From: Helicobacter sp. 13S00401-1
GTDB taxonomy: Bacteria > Campylobacterota > Campylobacteria > Campylobacterales > Helicobacteraceae
Length of the DNA stretch: 34,720 nucleotides
Direction: 5' to 3'
Assembly: GCF_002272925.1 (NCBI RefSeq)
Contig: NZ_MLAR01000016.1
Location: forward strand, 1 to 34,720
Shown one piece after another: positions 15,204 through 24,068 of this stretch. Each line of letters opens with the position of its first letter. Positions within the stretch are counted from its first letter, which is position 1. A program made the translations under genes and the position numbers. The notes under the pieces are model-generated. The model saw only the letters and a list, made by a program, of their open reading frames with translations, did no database searches and was not told where the DNA came from.

Positions 15204-17255
15204 ATGATGGATTATGTAAAAAAATATGATCCGGGCTATTTTAGCTTTGTGTTTGCATTTAAGGCTTGTATATCTCTTGTGATAAGTTGCACAGCAGCTT
15301 ATTATATATTTGATAATAGGGTTCCTGCCATACTTGCTGCTTTTGGTGGTCTTTATGTTTTTTTTCTGATTTTTACCTTAAGTCCAGCCTCTCCAAGAAA
15401 GTCTTATATCTTGTTTTTTATAGTTGTTTCAACTATATGTGCAGCACTTTTTACTTTTCTAGCACAAGATGCCTTAACTGGCAAGCTTTATGACATCTTA
15501 TGGCTAGTTATACCAATAATTGCTTTAAGCTTTATAGTAGGTATGTCTAGTGCTTATAGTATGGAGCTTTATAGAGTTATGGCTTCAGTTATGATGGTAG
15601 CCTTAGTAGCTTGCCTTTATGTAGAAGCAAAAGTGCCTTTAACTACAGAGCAGATAGTAGTTTCTATGCCACTAGGTGCTTTGGTGGCTATGTTTTTTAC
15701 CTTTTTTAGTTTTACGCCTCATAAGATTTATGGACGCTATATTAGAACCCACTATCCTTTAATCTTAAACCACTGCATGCTTATGGTTAAAAATATCCAA
15801 GACCAAAACATCTATCGTAATGAAAGGCAAGAAGCCCTAGCTTTAATATCTACTCTAAAAAGAGTTTTACAGTCAAAAACTGGCTATCTAAAAAATCCTT
15901 ATGCTATTAAAAACCTACAAAGGGCAGTTTTTTATATCTATAGGATAGAAGATTTAACTTTAAGTATAAATAACTTACATGAGTACACTTCAAAAGAGGG
16001 GTTAAATCCTAAGTTAAAAAAGGAGTTAATGTATAACTTAATGCAGTTAAGTGATATCTTTGCTGGCCATATACCAAAGATAGAATCTAAAGAGCTAGAT
16101 ATCTTCCTTAAAGAAAAAGCAACAAAATATAATCCAGTGCAAATAGATGCACTAAAGATTTTATATTTAAAAATTAAGATTTTTTCTAAACCTTTTAATG
16201 CAACTGGAAGCACACAAGATGGCGGCATAGCTCCATTTAACGTACTTAAAGCTTTTAAAGTTTCTTTTAAGTCTATAGGCTGGAGAAATGAAGTTTATCG
16301 CTTTAGCGTTAAGTACTCTTTAGCAGTTACTATACCACTAGTTATAGCTACAACTTTTGACCTTTATAGAGGGATATGGATGTGTTTTGGAGTAGTAGCA
16401 ACCATAAGGCCTTCAGTTGGAGGTCTTCAAAGCTCAGGCAAAGACTATATAGTAGGTAATGTCCTAGGGGCAGTTATAGGCATAGTAGTTGCCTACTTTA
16501 CTCACGATACGGCATTTTTTTATATATTTTTAGCCCTTTCTGTATTTTTTATGATCTACTCTCGTGTCTATCCTAGCTGGCTTGCAACTGCAAACTTAGT
16601 CTTTGCTCTTGTGTTATTTTACTCGCTAATTTATTATCATGACTACTTAGAGTTTGTGCTTCAGCGCTTTATTGATGTTATAACTGGCTTTGTTATAGCT
16701 ATAGCAGTCTTTTGGGCCATATGGCCACGCTACTCTTATAACACTCTTTTTGCGCAGTTTAAAAAGCAGATTAATGAGCTAGAAAGTATGACTACCTTAC
16801 TTCAAGATGGCATAACTAAAGGAAGCATAGACTGCTCCCTTTTACAAAACAAGCAGTCAGAGTTTTTAGATAGAAACAAAGAGATAAGATCTATCATCAA
16901 AGAATCTAAACATGAAAAGCGCTTTTTTTGGATAGTGCAAGAAAGTGAAAATGTTATGAGTGTATTAGATTCCATCCTTATGCATATAAATGAGTTAACT
17001 AACTTTTTAAGTACTTCTATGAAGGAAGGAAAGGATGTGCATCTTTGTATTAATGACTTAAATGTCATAAAGTTTCGCTTTGATATGATACATAATCTAA
17101 TGACTTCAACACCTCACTACTTTAAGTATGATGCAAACGATAAGCTTTTAATAGTGGATGATAAGTATTTTTCATGGATGATAAAAAGTATCTTTGATAG
17201 TCAAGATGAGCTTTATACCATAGCTAGTAGATACATGAACAAGATAGATAGATAA
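15204..17255 (+). CDS. FUSC-family membrane protein, second of a tandem pair
   Basis: A 683-residue paralogue of the preceding gene, aligning over the full length except for about 12 residues missing at the N-terminus. The same blocks recur: KYDPGYFSFVFA, FTPH(K/R)IYGRYIRTHYPLI, GIWMCFGVVATIRPSVGGLQ and the C-terminal SIFDSQDELYTIAS. Differences cluster in membrane segments (for example MFDLYRG versus TFDLYRG and the following helices), so the two may differ in substrate or pair as a heteromer. Start codons ATG-ATG at 15204 follow AAAGG by about 10 bases. The gap of 39 bases suggests one transcript. Confidence 0.85.
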   Translation: MMDYVKKYDPGYFSFVFAFKACISLVISCTAAYYIFDNRVPAILAAFGGLYVFFLIFTLSPASPRKSYILFFIVVSTICAALFTFLAQDALTGKLYDILWLVIPIIALSFIVGMSSAYSMELYRVMASVMMVALVACLYVEAKVPLTTEQIVVSMPLGALVAMFFTFFSFTPHKIYGRYIRTHYPLILNHCMLMVKNIQDQNIYRNERQEALALISTLKRVLQSKTGYLKNPYAIKNLQRAVFYIYRIEDLTLSINNLHEYTSKEGLNPKLKKELMYNLMQLSDIFAGHIPKIESKELDIFLKEKATKYNPVQIDALKILYLKIKIFSKPFNATGSTQDGGIAPFNVLKAFKVSFKSIGWRNEVYRFSVKYSLAVTIPLVIATTFDLYRGIWMCFGVVATIRPSVGGLQSSGKDYIVGNVLGAVIGIVVAYFTHDTAFFYIFLALSVFFMIYSRVYPSWLATANLVFALVLFYSLIYYHDYLEFVLQRFIDVITGFVIAIAVFWAIWPRYSYNTLFAQFKKQINELESMTTLLQDGITKGSIDCSLLQNKQSEFLDRNKEIRSIIKESKHEKRFFWIVQESENVMSVLDSILMHINELTNFLSTSMKEGKDVHLCINDLNVIKFRFDMIHNLMTSTPHYFKYDANDKLLIVDDKYFSWMIKSIFDSQDELYTIASRYMNKIDR

Positions 17256-17272
17256 TAAAATAAGGCTTAAGT

Positions 17273-18037
17273 ATGCACTTAGAATCTAAGGACTTAAAAG
17301 ATTTTTTAGATAAACAGTATGAGTTATTTAACAAAGACTTTGATGCTAACTCTTATGCTGATCCTTTGATATTTGTAAAAAAACATTTAGATTTTAAGTA
17401 TCTTGATGAGTTAGCTTTTATAAGCGCTTTATTTTCTTATGGAAATGCTAAACAGATACTAAAGTTTTTACATACCCTTCCTTTTAACACCTTAGAATCT
17501 AAAAACTTTGAAGAAGTTAGTTTTCCTTACTATAGATTCCAAAACTCTAGTGATGTAGGCAATCTTTTTAAGATAGTACATGAAGTTATAAAAAGAGGAG
17601 GACTAAAGGCACTTTTTATAAAAGCTTATAAAAAAGTAGGCCTTTTAGAAGCTATATATCTAGTCTTAGATTCTTTAAAAGATATAGGATTAGAGTTAGG
17701 GATAGACATAAAAGCAAGTCATGGCCTTAAGTTTTTACTAGCTAGCAAAAGGGGAGTAAGTCCGCTAAAACGCATTAATATGTTTTTAAGATGGATGGTA
17801 AGAAAGGATAATCTAGACTTAGGCAGGTGGGATGAGGTAGATAAGAAAGACTTACTTTTACCACTAGATGTTCATACTTTTAATATCTCAAAAAAACTAA
17901 AACTTTTAGAATCTAAAAGCTATAATCTTAAGGCTTGCTTAGAAGTAAGCTCTAAACTATTAACATTTGATTCTAAAGACCCTATAAAATATGACTTTGC
18001 GCTGTATCGTATAGGGCAATTAAAGCTTTTAAGCTAG
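17273..18037 (+). CDS. TIGR02757-family (DUF2400) protein
   Basis: A 254-residue cytosolic protein of a family widespread in Campylobacterota and Bacteroidota. Recognisable blocks are ADPLIFVKKHLDFKYLDELAF near 28-48, SYGNAKQILKF near 55-65, KRGVSPLKRINMFLRWMVRKD near 163-183 and PLDVHTFNISKKL near 201-213. The helical DVHT segment resembles helix-hairpin-helix DNA glycosylases, as others have suggested for the family, but no catalytic assignment can be made. It follows the FUSC pair by 17 bases on the same strand. Confidence 0.78.
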   Translation: MHLESKDLKDFLDKQYELFNKDFDANSYADPLIFVKKHLDFKYLDELAFISALFSYGNAKQILKFLHTLPFNTLESKNFEEVSFPYYRFQNSSDVGNLFKIVHEVIKRGGLKALFIKAYKKVGLLEAIYLVLDSLKDIGLELGIDIKASHGLKFLLASKRGVSPLKRINMFLRWMVRKDNLDLGRWDEVDKKDLLLPLDVHTFNISKKLKLLESKSYNLKACLEVSSKLLTFDSKDPIKYDFALYRIGQLKLLS

Positions 18038-18069
18038 CTTTAATTTTGTCAAAAGTTAAGATTTTTAGA

Positions 18070-19287
<1,218 letters not shown>

Positions 19288-19297
19288 GGGGAATATA

Positions 19298-20278
19298 ATG
19301 GCAAAAAATGACTTATTAGGCGGTGCGTTATGGGATGCTTACTCTAAAAAAGTAAGTGAACGCATGGATAACCCAACTCATTTAGGTGTTTTAACAGAAA
19401 AAGATGCTGAAAGTAAAAATGCAAAACTTATAGTTGCAGATTACGGTGCTGAATCTTGTGGTGATGCTGTAAGACTTTACTGGCTAGTAGATAAAGATGA
19501 TGTCATCATAGATGCTAAGTTTAAAAGCTTTGGTTGTGGTACAGCTATAGCAAGTAGTGATATGATGTGTGAGCTTTGCAAGGGTAAAAAAGTACAAGAT
19601 GCAGTAAAGATTACTAATATTGACGTAGAGCATGCTTTAAGGGATGATGAAAACACTCCAGCAGTTCCAGGTCAAAAGATGCACTGCTCAGTTATGGCTT
19701 ATGATGTTATAAAAAAAGCAGCAGGCATGTATCTTGGAAAAGATGCAGCTGACTTTGAAGAAGAGATAATAGTTTGTGAGTGTGCAAGAGTAAGTTTAGC
19801 TACTATAAAAGAAGTTATTAAGTTAAATGATCTTAAAACAGTAGAAGAGATAACTCAGTACACAAAAGCAGGTGCGTTTTGTAAGTCTTGTATAAAACCA
19901 GGCGGACATGAAAAAAGAGAGTACTACCTAGTTGATATACTAAGGGATGTAAGAGCCGAAATGGAAGAGGAAAAAATGAAAAACGTAGCAGATGCAAGTG
20001 CAAGTGGCAATCTAGTGTTTAGAGAAATGACCTTGGTTCAAAAAGTTAAAGCCGTAGAAAAAACTATAGATGATACAGTTAGACCTATGCTTATAATGGA
20101 TGGCGGTAATATGGAGATTATAGATATCAAAGATACTAGTGATGGCCATATAGATGTGTATATTAGATATATGGGTGCTTGTAATGGCTGTGCTGCAGCA
20201 AGCACCGGCACACTTTTTGCCATAGAAAGTGTTTTACAAGAAAGACTAGATAGAAATATAAGAGTACTTCCTATCTAG
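19298..20278 (+). CDS. nifU: Iron-sulfur cluster scaffold NifU, full-length three-domain
   Basis: A scaffold on which clusters are built with sulfur from NifS. Three parts are visible in 326 residues: an IscU-like domain with Cys54, Cys80 and Cys130; a central BFD-like [2Fe-2S] domain with Cys160, Cys162, Cys195 and Cys198 (VCECARV and CKSC); and a C-terminal NifU/NfuA domain with CNGC at 295-298. All expected cluster ligands are present. A perfect 16-bp hairpin follows the stop and probably ends the transcript. Confidence 0.95.
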   Translation: MAKNDLLGGALWDAYSKKVSERMDNPTHLGVLTEKDAESKNAKLIVADYGAESCGDAVRLYWLVDKDDVIIDAKFKSFGCGTAIASSDMMCELCKGKKVQDAVKITNIDVEHALRDDENTPAVPGQKMHCSVMAYDVIKKAAGMYLGKDAADFEEEIIVCECARVSLATIKEVIKLNDLKTVEEITQYTKAGAFCKSCIKPGGHEKREYYLVDILRDVRAEMEEEKMKNVADASASGNLVFREMTLVQKVKAVEKTIDDTVRPMLIMDGGNMEIIDIKDTSDGHIDVYIRYMGACNGCAAASTGTLFAIESVLQERLDRNIRVLPI

Positions 20279-20300
20279 TTTTAAACTATCTTTTTATATA

Positions 20301-20335
20301 AAACTCTTAGAATCTAAACTAGATTCTAAGAGTTT
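20301..20335 (+). terminator. Perfect 16-bp hairpin after nifU, built from an AGAATCT inverted pair
   Basis: AAACTCTTAGAATCTA (20301-20316), loop AAC, then its exact reverse complement (20320-20335). It lies 22 bases after the nifU stop. The core of each arm is the over-represented word. The following bases are only moderately T-rich. The design copies uptake-sequence terminators in Haemophilus and Neisseria. Confidence 0.75.
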
Positions 20336-20471
20336 ATACTCCTTATAGTGTTTTTATTTTGTGATATTTTTTGTATTATCTTTATAGCTTAGTAATTATT
20401 AATATACAAGCGTTCTAATATAAAAGTAATCTAATATAAAAAGCTTCCAAGCTTATAAAGTCTTAAAGCTT

Positions 20472-20487
20472 TAGAATCTAGATTCTA
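20472..20487. repeat. 16-bp palindrome of two AGAATCT-type words
   Basis: TAGAATCTAGATTCTA is a perfect palindrome with the same core as the one at 338-355. It is non-coding on both strands and sits about 135 bases beyond the nifU hairpin. Confidence 0.75.
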
Positions 20488-20571
20488 TCTTTCCTTTCTA
20501 AAACTACCATACTTTTAAAAGAAAACTAAAGTGATATTTAATATAGTGCAAGTAAAGATTATAATAGCTAA

Positions 20572-20626
20572 GTACTAAACATCCATAGTCTTTGCGTTAG
20601 ATAAAAGCAAAGACTATAGCCTTTTT
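20572..20626 (+). ncRNA. Candidate very short RNA ending in a terminator-like hairpin
   Basis: A TATAAT box (20560-20565) is followed within 20 bases by an 11-bp perfect stem, ATAGTCTTTGC (20585-20595) with GCAAAGACTAT (20607-20617), then AGCCTTTTT. The hairpin has a T tract on the plus strand, yet no plus-strand gene lies directly upstream because nifU already has its own hairpin. This could be a small RNA of about 55 bases running toward the minus-strand transporter, or a second nifU terminator. Confidence 0.3.
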
Positions 20627-20642
20627 ACTCCAAGTAGCCCTT

Positions 20643-21919
20643 CTACTCCAAATAGCCTTTTTTGGGTAAAAAGTATGCCACTATGAGACAAACTACAAGC
20701 AAGACTATGCAGTAGATATAAAAGCCTTCAGGTATACCGGCATTTTTAAACTTCAAGGCTACATAAGAAGCACTTCCACCAAAGATAGCATTACCTATAG
20801 CGTAACTTAGACCAGTAGCAAGGGCCCTTACATGCACAGGGAAAAGCTCAGCTTTTATAACGCCACCAACTGAAGTATAAAGGCTAAGCACTATAAAGGC
20901 CCATATGAGTATGAAAAAGATCTCTATACTACTACTAGCTACACCTAAAAGATAAAAGATAGGATATATAGAGATGATAGCTAGGATGGAAAACATGATA
21001 AGCAAAGTTCTCCTCCCTATCTTATCGCCTAAGGCACCAAAAAAGGGCTGAAAGATCATAAAGAAAAAGAGTGCTACTAGCATGATGTTATTAGATGTAG
21101 ACTGTGCCATACCAGCAGTGTTAACCATAAAAACTTTTGTATAAGTAGTAAAGGTATAAAAAGCTAGTGAGCCTCCAGCTGTAAAGCCTATGACCATTAA
21201 AAAGTACTTCCAGTTAGCAACTAAGGCTTTAAAGCTTCCTCTATCTTTATGCTTATAGATAGCATCCCCGCTTTCATGCATATCACTTCTTAGAAGCAAA
21301 GAAAGCAAGGCTAAGATTCCACCAAAGGCAAAAAGCAGTCTCCATCCCCACTCTTTTATAGCACTTTCTGGTATAAGTAGTTCTAGTACTACTAAACTTG
21401 CTACAGCTAAAAGCTGCCCGCCAATAAGTGTTACATACTGAAAAGATGAGTAAAAACCACGATTACCTTTAGTTGCTATCTCTGAAAGATAGGTTGCTGC
21501 TATACCATACTCCCCACCTACACTTAAGCCTTGTAAGATTCTAACAGCTAGTAAAAGTAGTATGGCGTAGTCACCTACATGATCTTTAGTAGGTAAGATA
21601 GCTATTAAAAGAGAGCTTATAGCCATAAGTAAAACTGAGTAGATCATAGACTTTTTACGACCTATCTTATCTCCTAGGGCACCAAAAAGATAACTTCCTA
21701 TAGGGCGCATAAAAAGCCTAGGGCAAAGATTCCAAAAGCTGCTATTAACTCTATAGTAGGGTCTTTTGAAGTACTAAAAGAGCTTATAAAGTAAGTCGCA
21801 CTAAAAGCGTAGATATAAAAGTCATACCACTCTACTAGATTCCCCGAGCTTGCAGCTATCATGGATGTGAAGCGAGTTTTCTTGCTTAGATGTCTAAACT
21901 TGTCTGGTTTTATTTGCAT
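20643..21919 (-). pseudogene. MHS-family transporter split by a one-base deletion
   Basis: Together two frames encode a transporter paralogous to the neighbour at 22121. The first (21698-21919, 73 residues) has a strong AGGAGA site and the block SSGNLVEWYDFYIYAF, then runs out of frame after GIFALGFL. The second (20643-21710, 355 residues) resumes exactly with MRPIGSYLFGALGDKIGR. The intact paralogue reads CTTTTTAATG at the junction; here it is CTTTTTATG, one A short. The second frame begins with that ATG, overlapping the first by 13 bases, so re-initiation could make two polypeptides. Family: metabolite:H+ symporters such as KgtP and ProP. The last codons (KGYLE and stop) are repeated right after the stop. 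Confidence 0.85.
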
Positions 21920-22078
21920 AGGTTCTCCTAAAGTTATCTTAGTGCTTAAACTTTTACACTAATGTTTAGCCTTTATTATAAAATGGATATTTAGGAAAAT
22001 ATGTACAATTATTAACAAATACTATTTTTGCAGATAAAAAAACGTCACCTTATGACACTTTTTAAAAAACTAGTAGTA

Positions 22079-22100
22079 TTCCCTCCAAGGTGGGAGGGAA
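22079..22100 (-). terminator. Terminator of the intact MHS transporter gene
   Basis: TTCCCTCC (22079-22086) pairs with GGAGGGAA (22093-22100) around a 6-base loop, a GC-rich stem in AT-rich DNA. It lies 20 bases beyond the stop of the minus-strand gene, and TTTTTT follows about 10 bases further on that strand. Confidence 0.55.
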
Positions 22101-22120
22101 AAGAAAAAAGATCTTAGTTT

Positions 22121-23413
22121 TTAGTCTAGATAAGTCTTTTTAGGAAAGAAGAAAGCAGTTATGAAAAGTATGATAAAGATGATGATGCAGTAGATATAAA
22201 ATCCATTTTGCATATTTAGATGTTTAAACTCTAAAGCTATCAAAGAAGCAGTTCCACCAAAGATAACATTACCTAAAGCATGCCCTAAACCAGTTCCTAA
22301 ACTTCTTATATGAGATGGGAAAAGCTCAGCTTTTATAACTCCTGCCATAGAAGCATACATACTAAGTATGATAAACATCCAGATTATGATAAAGAAGGTC
22401 GCATAGACATTATTACCAGATTTTTCTAGTAGGTAGTAGATTGGCCAGGTGCAGATTATACTTGCTACAGCAAAGATAAAAAGTGATGCTTTTCTACCTA
22501 TCTTGTCTATGAAAAGCCCAAAAAGTGGTTGAGAAAGCATCAAACAAAAAAGTGCTATAAGCATGATTCTATTAGATAAGGTCTCACTCATATGAACTGT
22601 ATCTATAAGGAAGGTTTTTGTATAAATTGTATAAGTATAAAAAGCTAGAGAGCCTGCACCTGCTATGATAAAGACTATAAGCAAGAATCTCCAGTCTATA
22701 AAGACAGCCTTTAAAGACCCACTATGTTTGTGTTCAAAAGTTTCTTTAGTACCACTTTCATGCATACCAGTTCTTATAAGCAAAGAAAGCAAGGCTAAGA
22801 TTCCGCCAAAGGCAAAAAGTAGTCTCCAAGCCCACTCTCTAATGGTTGAATCACTAAATATAAACTCTAATATAACCACAGTTAGTACAGCCACAAACTG
22901 CCCGCCAATAAGTGTTACATACTGAAAAGATGAGTAAAATGCTCGCCTACCAGATGTAGCAGTCTCAGACATATAAGTAGCAGCAACTCCATACTCTCCA
23001 CCTACACTTATACCTTGCAAAAGCCTAGCTATAAGTAAGATTATCATAGCCCAGTCTCCTATGATATTTTTTGTAGGGACAATGGCTATTATTAAAGAGC
23101 TTATAGCCATAAGCACGATGGAGTAAATCATAGACCTTTTGCGTCCTATCTTATCTCCTATATAGCCAAAGATCCAACTTCCTATAGGTCTCATTAAAAA
23201 GCCTAAAGCAAAGATAGCAAAAGCTTCAATAAGCGCTACTGTTGGGTTTTTAGACCCACTAAAGTCATGTATAAAATATCCTGCAGCAAAAGCATAGATA
23301 TAAAAGTCATACCACTCTACTAGATTCCCTGAGCTTGCAGCAAAGATGGACTTTATCCTCTGAGATGTGGTCAGGTTCACGTTTGTTGTGCCTTCCATAG
23401 TTATTTGTCTCAT
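22121..23413 (-). CDS. MHS-family (KgtP/ProP-type) proton symporter
   Basis: A 430-residue major-facilitator transporter with 12 predicted membrane segments. The metabolite:H+ symporter signature includes SSGNLVEWYDFYIYAF near 27-42, the loop motif GDKIGRKRS between helices 2 and 3, and RLLQGISVGGEYGVAATYMSE near 133-153. The closest characterised relatives by motif are 2-oxoglutarate permease KgtP and proline/betaine ProP; the substrate cannot be decided by eye, though the GGEYG stretch resembles Campylobacter KgtP as I recall it. The start has AAAGGAAG about 10 bases upstream. A frameshifted paralogue lies downstream on the same strand, with its own start signals, so this looks like a tandem duplication. 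Confidence 0.85.
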   Translation of the reverse strand: MRQITMEGTTNVNLTTSQRIKSIFAASSGNLVEWYDFYIYAFAAGYFIHDFSGSKNPTVALIEAFAIFALGFLMRPIGSWIFGYIGDKIGRKRSMIYSIVLMAISSLIIAIVPTKNIIGDWAMIILLIARLLQGISVGGEYGVAATYMSETATSGRRAFYSSFQYVTLIGGQFVAVLTVVILEFIFSDSTIREWAWRLLFAFGGILALLSLLIRTGMHESGTKETFEHKHSGSLKAVFIDWRFLLIVFIIAGAGSLAFYTYTIYTKTFLIDTVHMSETLSNRIMLIALFCLMLSQPLFGLFIDKIGRKASLFIFAVASIICTWPIYYLLEKSGNNVYATFFIIIWMFIILSMYASMAGVIKAELFPSHIRSLGTGLGHALGNVIFGGTASLIALEFKHLNMQNGFYIYCIIIFIILFITAFFFPKKTYLD

Positions 23414-23439
23414 TTTTTTTGTTCTTCCTTTAATAGTTT

Positions 23440-23457
23440 TTAATGCTATTAATGCTA
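23440..23457 (-). repeat. Tandem 9-bp repeat in the MHS transporter leader
   Basis: Two exact adjacent copies of TTAATGCTA (TAGCATTAA on the coding strand), about 30 bases before the start codon. Could be operator half-sites or chance. Confidence 0.4.
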
Positions 23458-23638
23458 GGTTTTTAAAAGCTATGCTTGATAGCTACTTGGGTTACTATCC
23501 TAAAGCTCATTATGATTTATATAGTCTTAAGATTGTGTAGAAAATGATATTTTGTTATATTAATTTTTTATTTAATGTTACTAATTGTAAAAAAGTGTTA
23601 ATTTAAAATTTTGTCTATATTTCAAAATGACTACTTTT

Positions 23639-23700
23639 GTGTAGTTTTGTATCTTTATAGGTAAATTAACTACTTAAGTTATACATAGCGTGTAGTTTTG
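23639..23700 (+). promoter_or_regulatory. Direct repeat GTGTAGTTTTG, possible regulator sites
   Basis: GTGTAGTTTTG occurs at 23639-23649 and 23690-23700, 51 bases apart, near three copies of ACTACTT in the same stretch. The spacing is near five helical turns, which would put two bound proteins on one face. No known regulator motif is recognised. Confidence 0.3.
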
Positions 23701-23786
23701 CCTTGATAAAGTTACTACTTAGAATCTAGGATGGTAAATGCTTTTCTAATCTTTTTAGATTAGTTGCCATATAGCTTCAAACTACC

Positions 23787-23850
23787 CTTTTATGACATGG
23801 GCCTTAAGGGGCGAGATTCCATAAAAGTAAAGTTCTACTTTTTCTTTTTT
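23787..23850 (+). ncRNA. Candidate structured RNA upstream of the porin gene
   Basis: CTTTTATG (23787-23794) pairs with CATAAAAG (23820-23827) around a GC-rich 25-base interior including ACATGGGCCTTAAGGGGC, unlike the AT-rich surroundings. It is followed by AAAGT-TCT-ACTTT and a run of T with one C to 23850. The layout suggests the 3' end of a small RNA or a leader element. It matches no RNA family I know. Confidence 0.35.
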
Positions 23851-23887
23851 AAGTTTTTATTGATATAAATTATATTAATAAATGTAA

Positions 23888-23921
23888 ATTTATCTTCATA
23901 CAATCTGTATAGGCGATAAAT
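23888..23921 (+). other. Nested hairpin upstream of the porin gene
   Basis: An outer 7-bp stem ATTTATC/GATAAAT encloses an inner 5-bp stem ATACA/TGTAT with loop ATC; the interior loop is TTC against AGGC. It lies about 150 bases before the porin start. It may be a leader structure or an operator with dyad symmetry. Confidence 0.35.
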
Positions 23922-24068
23922 AGCCACTTTAAAGTTAATTGCCATTAAATGCAAGTAAGGAAAAAACTCGTATTTAGTTAGTATTTTTCTCATAAAAGCT
24001 TGTTTTTGATTTGCTTTTAATAGTTCAGGCTTTTTAGCTTTTATATCTTTAATTTTCAGGGAGTTAGT

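Larger units (their letters stand above)
20336..20642. other. Intergenic region between nifU and the transporter pseudogene
   Basis: No reading frame is convincing. It contains a 16-bp palindrome TAGAATCTAGATTCTA (20472-20487), a direct AAGCTT pair near 20440-20455, a TATAAT box at 20560-20565 and a hairpin near 20585-20617. Confidence 0.6.
23414..24068. other. Long intergenic region between the divergent MHS transporter and porin genes
   Basis: About 650 bases without a gene. Seen here: a tandem 9-bp repeat TTAATGCTA (23440-23457) and a hairpin AGCTAT/ATAGCT (23468-23484) in the transporter leader; GTGTAGTTTTG repeated at 23639 and 23690; a 7-bp stem CTAATCT/AGATTAG (23746-23763); a GC-rich stem-loop (23787-23827) before a T tract; and a nested hairpin (23888-23921). 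The density of structure suggests regulation or small RNAs. Confidence 0.6.

Noticed and set aside
22665-22925. Plus-strand frame inside the MHS transporter gene
   Set aside because: It is antisense to conserved transporter helices and shows only low-complexity residues typical of shadow frames.
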